Shown here piece by piece: positions 34,667 to 42,974 of a stretch of DNA of 57,273 nucleotides. The first letter of the stretch is position 1. Every line of letters begins with the position of its first letter. The notes below the pieces were generated by a model, which worked only from the letters and a program-made list of their open reading frames with translations, searched no databases and was not told the origin of the DNA. The DNA is from Candidatus Bathyarchaeia archaeon. Its GTDB lineage: Archaea > Thermoproteota > Bathyarchaeia > Bathyarchaeales > DTEX01. The stretch lies in NCBI GenBank assembly GCA_038882715.1, contig JAVZNR010000001.1, positions 243,668 to 300,940 on the forward strand, given 5' to 3'. A program made the translations under genes and the position numbers.

Positions 34667-35972
34667 ACTTGTAAAATCGCCTTATCAAATCCCCATATAT
34701 TCTGTCTCTACGAGGAAGGAGATTTCTGAAACAGTTGCCGAAAAGACGCGGCCTACGAGGGCAAACATTGGGTATTATGAAACCAAGGGCATCATTTATA
34801 TGACATATCTCCTAAGCGAGATGATGAAAGAAACTTTTAAGCCAATTATTCAACGCTCCTCCACAGCATTTGTTAGGCTCTATATTCTTGCTCAAAGGAG
34901 AAGAAGCATCTCATCATCCTATGAAGCATATGTTGAGAAGATAATTTACAGCAAAGCCCTCTCGCCTGAGCCTGCATACCTCATGGATTTGAGAAAAACT
35001 CTTGAGTCTTTCTTTCACTCTTCTACACTATCCTTAGCGGATCATACACGTATCTTCTTAGTACCCTTGCTTTCTCGAAAAGCGCAGTGGAGTGAACCCC
35101 TATATAGACTTCACTCAAAGCTTTACGTTCAAGCATACAGAAAAGCTCGGCGTAGTGAAGTCCATGTCATATCGCGAGCGCTCAATAGGAATCTATTTCC
35201 ATCATTGTTTCCCAAGATAAGTAGGTCATTAAAGATTGAGGAAACTGAAGAGCCATCTACTTTACTGGAGCATACGCGTATATTTTTTGAGGCCACAGCA
35301 TATCCTTTAATGAGCCAACTATTCTCCTCAAAAGTAGAATATCTTCGCCCAGTTATCTACTTCTTTGGAAAAATGGTGGAGTTATCTCGTATTTTTCCGT
35401 TAACAGAACCTCTGACTAAAAGCTTCGTCGGCGAGAGCTTTAAAGAGGCTGTTAGCGGTGGTCTTCCCTATCTAGTGGAACATTATCCTACTGTAGGTCA
35501 TTTTGCGCATGAGATTAAGCCCGTAACTTCTCATGTGATTAAGTTGACAGAATATTTGGGGTTTATGGAAAAATCGCTGGATACTATTTCTCCTCTGACT
35601 TCAAGTGTTAAAGCGATTTTTGGCGACATGCTTCCTCTAAAATTTGACCTTGAAAGATTTGTTAAGTGGGTAAGCGAGGGCTTAACTGCGCATATTTATC
35701 CCGCAATAAGCAGGCCTTTACTTGAGACTCAGATCCCATATGGAGGAAGGGTAACGTCCTTCCAATTGCTGAGAATGCATGAAGTAGCATCTATTCTCCG
35801 GATGTTTTCATCCATGTCTCCTTTATCTTCAGAGAGGGTTAGGGTGCAGCGTCCAATAAATATAATGGTTAGGGTTGAGTCTACGGCTGATGAGGGTGAT
35901 TTAAGGGAGCTGGAAAGGAAGATAGTTAGAATTCTGCGTGAAGAGGCTAGGAGGTATGGGTTAAACATATGA
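34650..35972 (+). CDS. Tape-measure-position protein of the tail-like operon
   Basis: A 440-residue, largely helical protein with no enzyme motif. TTG at 34650 is the only early start; the first ATG is ~50 codons in. Reasons to suspect a tape measure or inner tail protein are helical content, few cysteines and its place directly before the DNA-circularisation-type gene, as in P2/Mu-like tail modules. Its C-terminal segment (PINIMVRVESTADEGDLRELE...) reads like the amphipathic end seen in some tail length proteins. It ends in an ATGA overlap with the next gene. Similarity was not checked by search, so the assignment is mainly positional. Confidence 0.5.
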   Translation: MNGLIKLVKSPYQIPIYSVSTRKEISETVAEKTRPTRANIGYYETKGIIYMTYLLSEMMKETFKPIIQRSSTAFVRLYILAQRRRSISSSYEAYVEKIIYSKALSPEPAYLMDLRKTLESFFHSSTLSLADHTRIFLVPLLSRKAQWSEPLYRLHSKLYVQAYRKARRSEVHVISRALNRNLFPSLFPKISRSLKIEETEEPSTLLEHTRIFFEATAYPLMSQLFSSKVEYLRPVIYFFGKMVELSRIFPLTEPLTKSFVGESFKEAVSGGLPYLVEHYPTVGHFAHEIKPVTSHVIKLTEYLGFMEKSLDTISPLTSSVKAIFGDMLPLKFDLERFVKWVSEGLTAHIYPAISRPLLETQIPYGGRVTSFQLLRMHEVASILRMFSSMSPLSSERVRVQRPINIMVRVESTADEGDLRELERKIVRILREEARRYGLNI

Positions 35973-36685
35973 ATGTTGAGATTGATGGGATACCGCTAAT
36001 TAAGCATACTCGGGATCCGGATACTGGGGCAACTAAGGATCTGAGAAGCGTCCATAACATAGAGATTAGTGAGAGGAGGCGTATTGTGGAGCATAAAATC
36101 CCTGGATTCGAGGGAAGCATCCTACAGGATTTGGGGAGAGAGCCAGTCACTATATCTTTTGAGGGCATAATATTTGGCGAGGGGGCTAGGGAAGACTTAG
36201 AAATAATTAGGTCAAAGTTTAAGGCAGGTTCTCCGGTTCCATTTTCTTCAGACATAACTGGTATAGCTGAAGTAAACCAGGTTTTAATAGAAGACTTGCG
36301 GGTTGAGGATGCGGGCGGCACAGTTAATAGATACAGATACCATATGGTTTTGAGGGAGTATATTATTCCCCGAGAAGAGGAGGAGCGGGCTCCAAGCCAA
36401 GAGGAGGAAGCCGCTGAAGAGGTTGAGGAGGAAACTGACGAGGCTTTGGCATCAGTCAACTATGTAACTGGCAGGGTTCTAGACGCTGATGGAAACCCCA
36501 AAAGCGGCGTATCTGTGAAGATATCCTGGGAGGGGGGAGAATACGTTGTTAAAACTGATGAGGAAGGTGTATTCAGAAAAGATAACTTGGAGCCCGGTAA
36601 ATACATGATCACGGTCGACGCACCAGAATATGAGGGTATAGTAAAAGAGGTTGAAATAAAATCTGAAGAAAGGGGTAGAGGCTGA
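35969..36685 (+). CDS. DNA-circularisation-type tail adaptor fused to a carboxypeptidase-regulatory-like domain
   Basis: 238 residues. About 1-135 match the DNA circularisation/hub-adaptor fold of contractile tails by pattern: HKIPGFEG, a DLGREPVTISFEGIIFGEG block and a closing YRYHMVLREY. About 136-160 are a Glu-rich linker. About 163-233 form a CarboxypepD_reg-type beta sandwich (GRVLDADGNPKSGVSVKI, VKTDEEGVFRKDNLEPGKY). The N-part probably caps or connects tube and hub. The C-part is often a surface or carbohydrate-facing add-on. It starts by ATGA overlap with the preceding gene. Confidence 0.72.
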   Translation: MNVEIDGIPLIKHTRDPDTGATKDLRSVHNIEISERRRIVEHKIPGFEGSILQDLGREPVTISFEGIIFGEGAREDLEIIRSKFKAGSPVPFSSDITGIAEVNQVLIEDLRVEDAGGTVNRYRYHMVLREYIIPREEEERAPSQEEEAAEEVEEETDEALASVNYVTGRVLDADGNPKSGVSVKISWEGGEYVVKTDEEGVFRKDNLEPGKYMITVDAPEYEGIVKEVEIKSEERGRG

Positions 36686-36687
36686 GA

Positions 36688-37779
36688 ATGTCACAGCAGA
36701 AAAAATATGACGTCGGCACTTTCCAACCAATACTATTAGCGCTTAGAAACAAGCTGACTGGAGGAAACGTGAAAGTGGAGTTCACTATTAGCGTCGGGGG
36801 TTCAAACTATAAACCCAATAAACTCGGAGACTGGAATCTAGGCGAGTATCTAAGAAGTTTACAAGGGCAGCAGGGCGGAAAAGTAGAATTACAGCTTACG
36901 CCAGATGGGTGGAATGAGGAGAATTGGGGTGGGGATAATCCATCCTCTTGGGGAGAAAAAATCTCTGAAAGCGAGATACCGAATGAAATGTACCGTCCAG
37001 CAACTATGACAATAAATATGCAGGATAATAAAATCCAGGAAGTAAATATATCCCCCCCGAATTTGGCGTTTATATATCCTGGTAGTAAATCTAGACCGAG
37101 TCAAATAGATGAGAGCGTATGGAATCAAGCGCTTAGCGATACAACAAAACCCGCAGTCTTAGTACTTTTACAGCCAATCTGGATCAAAGCGGCTAACTTC
37201 TCTGATAGACCCAATAACATTCAAAGTCCTACATTAATAGTTGTTCATCACACAGGAGGCTCACGAATTGGACCTACCATAAACACTTTTACACAGAAGG
37301 GGGGAGCAAGCGCCCACTATATTGTTGATACAGATGGATATGTTGTAAAGATGGTTATGAACAGTAAATGCGCATGGCATGCAGATGGAAAGAAGGGTTC
37401 TTATTGGGAAGGAAGAAAAAATGTTAATCATTTTTCTATAGGAATCGAGATTGTTCATGAAGATGGACCAAAAACTACAATGCGTAATAACCCATTCACG
37501 GAAGAACAGTATAAGGCTCTTATAGATTTAATTAAGAAACTGCAAAAGAAATATAGGATTTCGCAACACAGGGTTGTAGGTCACAGCGATGTGCAAATTC
37601 CGCCAAGTCATAATTGTCCAGGTCCGAATTTCGATTGGAAAAAACTAGAAAATGAAGGACTTGGGTTAATTCCGAGAGAAAACCTCATTTATCCTTTTGA
37701 AGAGGATTTCCCCATAAGAAGAAATCAAAAAAGTCAAAAGAGACTACTTAATGATGTGATAAGTGCTCTAAAAAAATAG
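36688..37779 (+). CDS. N-acetylmuramoyl-L-alanine amidase (Amidase_2/PGRP fold), frame interrupted at its C-terminus
   Basis: Cuts the lactyl-peptide bond of bacterial peptidoglycan. About 1-175 are an unrecognised N-terminal region; the amidase domain covers about 180-320. Zinc ligands are H187 in VVHHTGG, H299 in VVGHSD and C310 in HNCPGPNFDW; the Cys is the PGRP/T7-lysozyme form, AmpD has Asp. E254 in GIEIVHE is the likely catalytic Glu, with SAHYIVD and WHADG also present. The frame ends at TAG just after A_AAA_AAA, but the family's tail continues in the -1 frame (see 37776-37979). Archaea lack murein, so the target should be foreign. It is 2 bases behind the adaptor gene. Confidence 0.88.
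   Translation: MSQQKKYDVGTFQPILLALRNKLTGGNVKVEFTISVGGSNYKPNKLGDWNLGEYLRSLQGQQGGKVELQLTPDGWNEENWGGDNPSSWGEKISESEIPNEMYRPATMTINMQDNKIQEVNISPPNLAFIYPGSKSRPSQIDESVWNQALSDTTKPAVLVLLQPIWIKAANFSDRPNNIQSPTLIVVHHTGGSRIGPTINTFTQKGGASAHYIVDTDGYVVKMVMNSKCAWHADGKKGSYWEGRKNVNHFSIGIEIVHEDGPKTTMRNNPFTEEQYKALIDLIKKLQKKYRISQHRVVGHSDVQIPPSHNCPGPNFDWKKLENEGLGLIPRENLIYPFEEDFPIRRNQKSQKRLLNDVISALKK
37770..37776 (+). other. Slippery heptamer A_AAA_AAA before the amidase stop
   Basis: Seven A in the phase CTA AAA AAA TAG: exactly the X_XXY_YYZ form for -1 ribosomal frameshifting, also a site for RNA polymerase slippage. The in-frame TAG follows at once (37777-37779). Confidence 0.7.
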
Positions 37780-37979
37780 GCTATTATATTCCTGAAGGTG
37801 CGAGTGAATATAGCTCTGAAGTTGCTCAAGCTGTTCATATGTTTAAACGGCATTTCTATGCTGGTAGTAGGAGACCACAAGATAAATCATGGTGGGGCAT
37901 CGTTAATGGAGACGTTATAAATCATTATGACTATACGATGATTATGTGGGTGGCAGATTACGTAGAGCAACAGCAATAA
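37776..37979 (+). other. C-terminal 67 codons of the amidase in the -1 frame
   Basis: Read from 37776 (ATA GGC TAT TAT), the -1 frame gives IGYYIPEGASEYSSEVAQAV..., then HMFKRHFYAG and ends at TAA 37977-37979. After ...ISALKK this forms the ALKKIGY...FKRHF pattern that normally follows the Amidase_2 domain. In the 0 frame no sensible protein follows. Either a programmed shift, a recent inactivating deletion or an assembly error in an A run. Confidence 0.75.
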
Positions 37980-37997
37980 TGATGGACGTGGTTTGCA

Positions 37998-38960
37998 TTG
38001 TTGAAGCCCTCTTACAGGGTGCAAGTTGAATCTGATGTTTTTGATTCCTCATCTATGTGCATAGTTGGTATTGAGATTATTAGAAGCGTGGGCGTCTCCG
38101 CTGGTAGCTGTGAGATATTATTTAATATAAACGATAAAACCTCTAAAATAGAGGAGGGCGATGCTATCCTAGTTCAGATTGGATATGGAGAAGAGTTAAA
38201 AGATGTTTTTAATGGTTTCGTCGATGATGTGGAGAATGAAATAACAAGGGTAAGGGTTTTAGGCTTAGATTCAGCTTCAAAACTTCTTAATACGAGAGTT
38301 AATCAGGTTTACGAGGGGCAGACGGCTGGCCAAATAGTTTCAGATCTGGCTGGAAAAGCAGGCGTAAGGGTTGAGGAGGCTGCGGACGGAATACGCTTCC
38401 CACAATACACCGTGGACGATGGAAAAAACGTTTATGAGCATATGAGGGATTTAGCCGATAAATGCGGCTTCAGCCTCTACATGAATGTGAAGAACAAAAT
38501 AATGTTTAAGAAGTATGAGAGGAAGGAGCCTCATATTTTAGAGTATGGCAAAAACATAATTCACATAGAGGTCGACAAGCATGAGCCCAGATTCACTCAG
38601 GTATCAGTGCGCGGCGAAAGCCCAGCAAGCTTTAAGGGAGCAGATAAGGCTCACTGGCTTACAAAGAGACTTGTGGAAGGCTTAGCTGGAAGTGGGGGGA
38701 ATAGATTACTCATAATAGACCCAACAGCAAAAGATAGAGATATGGCCGATAAAATGGCTGAAGCGAAGCTCAATGAATTAATGAAGACGCTAACTGGAAC
38801 AGCAAAGATAATTGGTGACGCAAACATCGACCTATGCGACACCATTGAGATCAGGTGTCTGAGGCAAAATTATTTGAATAGTGAATACCAAGTTCGAAGT
38901 GTAGAGCATATCTTAAACAGGAAAGAAGGTTTCATAACTACAGTAGGTTTTAAAAGATGA
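37998..38960 (+). CDS. Baseplate hub protein, gpD/gp27-like
   Basis: A 320-residue late-control-gene-D family protein (VgrG N-terminal fold). Two similar beta-barrels form the trimeric hub that joins tube and spike. Recognisable segments are the N-terminal KPSYRVQVESDVFD, GYGEELKDVFNGFVDDVE, the central YEHMRDLADKCGFSLY and the closing EYQVRSVEHILNRKEGF. The start is TTG at 37998. The following spike gene confirms the role. Confidence 0.85.
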   Translation: MLKPSYRVQVESDVFDSSSMCIVGIEIIRSVGVSAGSCEILFNINDKTSKIEEGDAILVQIGYGEELKDVFNGFVDDVENEITRVRVLGLDSASKLLNTRVNQVYEGQTAGQIVSDLAGKAGVRVEEAADGIRFPQYTVDDGKNVYEHMRDLADKCGFSLYMNVKNKIMFKKYERKEPHILEYGKNIIHIEVDKHEPRFTQVSVRGESPASFKGADKAHWLTKRLVEGLAGSGGNRLLIIDPTAKDRDMADKMAEAKLNELMKTLTGTAKIIGDANIDLCDTIEIRCLRQNYLNSEYQVRSVEHILNRKEGFITTVGFKR

Positions 38961-38977
38961 CGGGAGAAAGCGTCTGA

Positions 38978-39619
38978 ATGATTGAAGTTATTAAGAAGAT
39001 TGTTGAGGATGAAATTAAGAAATTGCACATAGCTGAGATCGGGGTTGTGACATCGATATTCCCTCACTCAAGCGAAAGCGACGGAGACAACTATGAATGT
39101 AATGTAAGACTGAAGCATAGAGATCTTGAATTACGAAGGGTTCCGGTTGCAACCCAGCATATAGGCCTAGCTCACATACCAAATGTTGGGGATCTAGTTC
39201 TAGTGACTTTTCTTAATGGAGACATAAACGCGCCAGTTGTAATAGGAAGATTATATAATGATGAGGATAGACCTCCAGTTAATAAAGAGGAGGAGATCGT
39301 TTACAAACCGCCATACTCAAAATCATCCAACTTAAGAAGAATATATTTAGAGTTTCCCGGAGGCATGATACTTTCGATAACTGATGATGAAGTATCCATT
39401 AAGGCTGGTAGAACAACCCTTAAAATAGATCGGAACGGAGACATAACTATAGAGTCTAGTGCTAAAGTAAACTTGAAGGCAAACCAAGACATATCGTTAT
39501 CCGCAAACAACATAAGCATAGAGAGCCGCGGAAAACTCGAAATTAAATCGGGCGCAACAGCTAAACTTGAGGCTTCAGGGACATTGGATATAAAGGGCGC
39601 ACTAGTAAATATAAACTGA
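38978..39619 (+). CDS. Baseplate spike protein, gpV/gp5 OB-fold type
   Basis: 213 residues. An OB-fold domain (about 18-100) includes VPNVGDLVLVTFLNGDINAP-like sequence, typical of phage baseplate assembly protein V. After it, repeated beta-strand motifs (IKAGRTTLKIDRNGDITIES, VNLKANQDISLSANNI) predict a triple-stranded beta-helix needle like VgrG/gp5. No lysozyme domain is inserted, so wall cutting probably falls to the amidase of this operon. Confidence 0.87.
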   Translation: MIEVIKKIVEDEIKKLHIAEIGVVTSIFPHSSESDGDNYECNVRLKHRDLELRRVPVATQHIGLAHIPNVGDLVLVTFLNGDINAPVVIGRLYNDEDRPPVNKEEEIVYKPPYSKSSNLRRIYLEFPGGMILSITDDEVSIKAGRTTLKIDRNGDITIESSAKVNLKANQDISLSANNISIESRGKLEIKSGATAKLEASGTLDIKGALVNIN

Positions 39620-39635
39620 GTTTTGGTGGTTTACT

Positions 39636-40028
39636 TTGGGTCAGCCAGCGGCAAAACAAGGCGATAAGATCGTTGCAACAGACACTCACATAGTAATGGT
39701 GTCAACACCAACAGGTCCTGTCCCGACACCGATGCCGCATCCCTTTAATGGGATAATTAATGGAAATTTAAGCCCAAATGTTAAAATTATGGGTTTACCA
39801 GCCGCTACAGTTGGGAGCACAGCTCAGAATATGCCGCCACACATCCCGCAAGGTGGATCTTTTCAGAGGTCTCCATCAAATATGGCCATAATCCAAACTG
39901 GAAGCCAAACAGTTATGATAAATGGTAAGCCAGCCGCTAGAAACGGGGATACCGCGACTACATGCAACGATCCGGTTGATCTTCCTATAGGTAAAGTGAT
40001 AGCCGCTGGAACGGTTATGATTGGATAA
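39636..40028 (+). CDS. PAAR-type spike tip protein
   Basis: 130 residues with the PAAR repeats QPAAKQGDKI, GLPAATVGS and GKPAARNGDTA, followed by VIAAGTVMIG. It forms the sharp cone at the end of the spike, usually with a bound metal. Start is TTG at 39636 preceded by TTTGGTGG-like sequence. No effector domain is fused. Confidence 0.9.
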   Translation: MGQPAAKQGDKIVATDTHIVMVSTPTGPVPTPMPHPFNGIINGNLSPNVKIMGLPAATVGSTAQNMPPHIPQGGSFQRSPSNMAIIQTGSQTVMINGKPAARNGDTATTCNDPVDLPIGKVIAAGTVMIG

Positions 40029-40048
40029 GAGTGTTTGGTGATGTTTTG

Positions 40049-40468
40049 ATGTCGAGTAGTCCTCTTGGAAGCGACCTAAAAATAGTTGATGAGGAGGAGG
40101 GAAGCGATCTGGCGTTAAGCCCGAGCGGGGATCTGGAGATCGTAAAAGATGAGTATAATCTTGGGCAGGCAATAATAAGTAGATTGAGAACTCGGTTGGG
40201 CGAATTGGCGGATCTAGGTCATCCAAACTATGGTTCTCGCCTCTATGAGCTAGTCGGCGAGCCGAACAATGAGAGGACAAGAGAGCTTGCTAAAGCATAC
40301 GTGAGAGAGAGCGTAATGCGCGACCCCAGAGTTAAAGAAATAGTCAACATATCCGTTAAACCTCATAAGGAAGATAAGCGCCGAATAGACATAGAGATAA
40401 CTCTTCTACCAATCGGTCGGAACACCGCGTTAAATATCGTTTTTCCATTTTATTTGGAGGTCATTTAA
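40049..40468 (+). CDS. Baseplate wedge protein, gp25/gpW-like
   Basis: 139 residues from ATG 40049 (GGTGAT lies about 7 bases before it); a GTG at 40031 would add six residues. NLGQAIISRLRTRLGELADLGHPNYGSRLYELVGEP is the core of the gp25-like family, including an EPN end similar to the conserved EPR knot. It anchors the wedge to the sheath in contractile systems, which implies a sheath partner. Its stop overlaps the gpJ start. Confidence 0.88.
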   Translation: MSSSPLGSDLKIVDEEEGSDLALSPSGDLEIVKDEYNLGQAIISRLRTRLGELADLGHPNYGSRLYELVGEPNNERTRELAKAYVRESVMRDPRVKEIVNISVKPHKEDKRRIDIEITLLPIGRNTALNIVFPFYLEVI

Positions 40469-42051
40469 TGTCGTTTGTTAAGAAATCTTATGAGGAGATA
40501 AGGGATGCCATACTTGCCCAGATAACAAAGGGCATAGTTAATGAAGAGCATATCTATGATGTTGATAGAACGAAGTACAAGCTGGAGAACACGCCTGTAA
40601 AAAGCATAGTTAAAGTTGAAGGGGTCATGAATGGTGCTCGTCACATGTTTAGGGAGGGCGTTGATTATAGGCTTGCTGGCGATATGCTGGAGTGGCTTCC
40701 CAAAGGAGATAAGCCGGATAATAAGACGCCATTCTACGTGAATTATATTTTTGGCACCCCCTCAGGGATCACCGACATAAACCCTGGAAGCGTTACGAGA
40801 ACTATAGTGGAGGCAATCAGCAGAGAAATAGAATTTCTCTATGAACAGCTAAACAGGGTTTATTTAGCTGGCTTCATTGATACGGCCAAAGGAAGCGCCT
40901 TGGACCTAGTTGTCTCCCTACTAGGAATATCGCGTAAACCGCCGGAGCACGCGGCTGGCAAAGTCACTTTTGGAAGGAGCACAGATCCACCGGAGATTCA
41001 AGTAAGCCGTGAGGCCCACCTATATGATGGTAAGACAGTCTATGAACTAAATGCTCTTCCAATAAAAAGCGTGAATAAAGTTGAGGGGTTGTCATCCGGC
41101 TCCTTACATGTTTTTCAGAGAGATAAAGATTATGCCGTAGTGGAGAGGGGGATCGAGTGGCTGGTAGACGGGAGAAAACCTGATTATAACACTATGTTCT
41201 ATGTAGATTATACAGCATATGAGCGGATCAAGATACCAGCTGGAATTAAGGTTTCAACTTACTCGCCTAATCCGCGGGAGGCTAAGGTGTTTGTAACAAC
41301 TGAGGAGCGTTTTCTTGAGAAAATCTCTGAGGGGGTATGGGAGGCGGATGTTCCGGTGAGGGCCTTAACACCTGGCACAGCGGGGAATGTCTATGCTGGT
41401 ATGATAACAGTTATGCCCCAGCCACTAATGGGAGTAGAATACGTGATCAATAGGGAGGATATACTTAATGGAGCAGAGGCCGAATCTGATGAAGATTTAA
41501 GAGGCAGAGCGAAGCGCGCCCTTGAAGTGGCTGGCAAAGCAACATTAACATCTCTGGAGGCAGGGGTGAGGGGTATTGAGGGAGTTACGTGCGTTCTCAT
41601 TGAGGATATGCCGGATGGTGTTCCTGGCATAGTAAAAATAATTGTGGATGGAGGAGACGAAAAAGAGATTAAAAGAGTCATTGAGGATATAAGAGCCGCA
41701 GGCATAAGGGTGGAATTTTTAAGACCTAAACCCGTATATGTAGATGTCTTTTTAACGGTAACATTAGAGAGAGAAGCGGAACCATCAAGAGTAGGGAGAG
41801 AAGTAGAAAGCAAGGTGATAGGATATATTTCATCTCTGAAAATAGGTGAGGATATAATATATAGTCGAATTATTGGAGCGGCTTTAAGCGTAGATGGGGT
41901 TCATGATATAAACGAGGTTACTATAAAAGCATATCGAAGGGATGGAGAAGCGATTACAAGCACTAAGGCAAACGTAGAAATAAGCAGTGAGGAGAGAGCT
42001 ACTGCCAGAACCATTAATGTTTTGGTAAAAACTTTGGGTGGAAAAATTTGA
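40468..42051 (+). CDS. Baseplate J-like protein with a duplicated insert domain
   Basis: 527 residues of the gpJ/gp6 wedge family. VPVRALTPGTAGNVYAG, AESDEDLRGRAKRAL and GIEGVTCVLIEDMPDG are characteristic. Two copies of a ~63-residue unit (residues 30-93 and 186-248) lie in the N-terminal half and share a KSxxKVEG core and a closing FYVxY. gpJ links neighbouring wedges into the iris-like baseplate ring. ATG overlaps the preceding TAA. Confidence 0.87.
   Translation: MSFVKKSYEEIRDAILAQITKGIVNEEHIYDVDRTKYKLENTPVKSIVKVEGVMNGARHMFREGVDYRLAGDMLEWLPKGDKPDNKTPFYVNYIFGTPSGITDINPGSVTRTIVEAISREIEFLYEQLNRVYLAGFIDTAKGSALDLVVSLLGISRKPPEHAAGKVTFGRSTDPPEIQVSREAHLYDGKTVYELNALPIKSVNKVEGLSSGSLHVFQRDKDYAVVERGIEWLVDGRKPDYNTMFYVDYTAYERIKIPAGIKVSTYSPNPREAKVFVTTEERFLEKISEGVWEADVPVRALTPGTAGNVYAGMITVMPQPLMGVEYVINREDILNGAEAESDEDLRGRAKRALEVAGKATLTSLEAGVRGIEGVTCVLIEDMPDGVPGIVKIIVDGGDEKEIKRVIEDIRAAGIRVEFLRPKPVYVDVFLTVTLEREAEPSRVGREVESKVIGYISSLKIGEDIIYSRIIGAALSVDGVHDINEVTIKAYRRDGEAITSTKANVEISSEERATARTINVLVKTLGGKI
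40555..40746 (+). repeat. gpJ internal repeat, copy 1
   Basis: Encodes residues 30-93, beginning YDVDRTKYKLENTPVKSIVK and ending TPFYVNY. Pairs with copy 2 at 41023-41211. Confidence 0.75.
41023..41211 (+). repeat. gpJ internal repeat, copy 2
   Basis: Encodes residues 186-248, beginning YDGKTVYELNALPIKSVNK and ending TMFYVDY. Aligned with copy 1, it keeps the KVEG core, the DY and EWL positions, the KPD turn and the closing FYV. Confidence 0.75.
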
Positions 42052-42052
42052 A

Positions 42053-42961
42053 ATGAAGAGAACCAAGAGAATTTTGGATAGATTTCCCAGCTTCTATAAA
42101 ACTTGGGATGAAAACTCCCGTATATTCAAGATAATAGGTGCTGTGGGAAAGAGGCTTGAGGAGGCGGATAAAGATACTAACATAATATTGAGGGCGCACT
42201 GGGTTGATACGGCTTTTGGGAACGATATAGATAGGTTAGGAGCCATATTTAATTTGAAGAGAAGAATGGGAGAAGAGGATTCAGAATATAGAAGCCGCCT
42301 AAAGAGGGCAATAATGGATTTTAAAGGTGGAGGGACTGTGAGCGCCATCCTATCATCGGTTAAAATGACCCTTGGATTACCGGATGATTACCCAATTGAA
42401 CTCGTGGAGAACCCCCCTGTTACGGTAGAAAAAACATTGGAGGTGAGAACGGGAGACGCATGGTTCATGTCGAGCAATAGCGTTCTTGACGCTGTCCCAA
42501 GCATTACCATTACAACTGAGACAACCAATATGGTAATCATTAATCCAACAATCCTTAATGTTGACACTGGAGAAAAAATATCTTTTAGTGGAGAAATTAA
42601 GGCGGGGGAAGAGCTGAAGATAGAGGGCGGTAAGGCAACATTAAACGACGTAGATGTAACTGAGAGACTTACAGTAACCAGTTTTCCGAGACTGCTGAGA
42701 AAGGGGTCTACATGGAAATATTCTGAACAGGTAGAGGAAGCAATCGGTAGATTTGATATTTCAAGTTTTGATGAATCTATATTTGCGGTAGGCATACCCA
42801 CAGCTAAAATAACTTTTAAATGGGTAGCCTATCAACCCGCAACATTCGAGATCAAAATACCGAAAGAAGCCGTCTCAGGAAAAAGGGATTTATCCATTTT
42901 AGAAGAAGTTATATACGCAATTAAGGCTGCTGGAGTTAAAGCAATAATTAGAGTTATTTAA
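42053..42961 (+). CDS. Baseplate/tail protein, gpI-like
   Basis: 302 residues from ATG 42053; a GTG at 42038 inside gpJ would add five. The N-terminal RFPSFYKTWDENSRIFKIIG and the GNDIDRLGAIFNLKRRMGEEDSEYRSRLKRAI block resemble the phage tail protein I/YmfQ region that follows gpJ in contractile systems. The middle to end (about 120-300) is beta-rich and looks like a separate fold. The family call rests on pattern and on gene order. Confidence 0.65.
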   Translation: MKRTKRILDRFPSFYKTWDENSRIFKIIGAVGKRLEEADKDTNIILRAHWVDTAFGNDIDRLGAIFNLKRRMGEEDSEYRSRLKRAIMDFKGGGTVSAILSSVKMTLGLPDDYPIELVENPPVTVEKTLEVRTGDAWFMSSNSVLDAVPSITITTETTNMVIINPTILNVDTGEKISFSGEIKAGEELKIEGGKATLNDVDVTERLTVTSFPRLLRKGSTWKYSEQVEEAIGRFDISSFDESIFAVGIPTAKITFKWVAYQPATFEIKIPKEAVSGKRDLSILEEVIYAIKAAGVKAIIRVI

Positions 42962-42974
42962 GGGAGGAGATTAT

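Noticed and set aside
37777-37779. TAG read through as pyrrolysine in the amidase
   Set aside because: The 0 frame after TAG gives no family-like sequence, whereas the -1 frame does.
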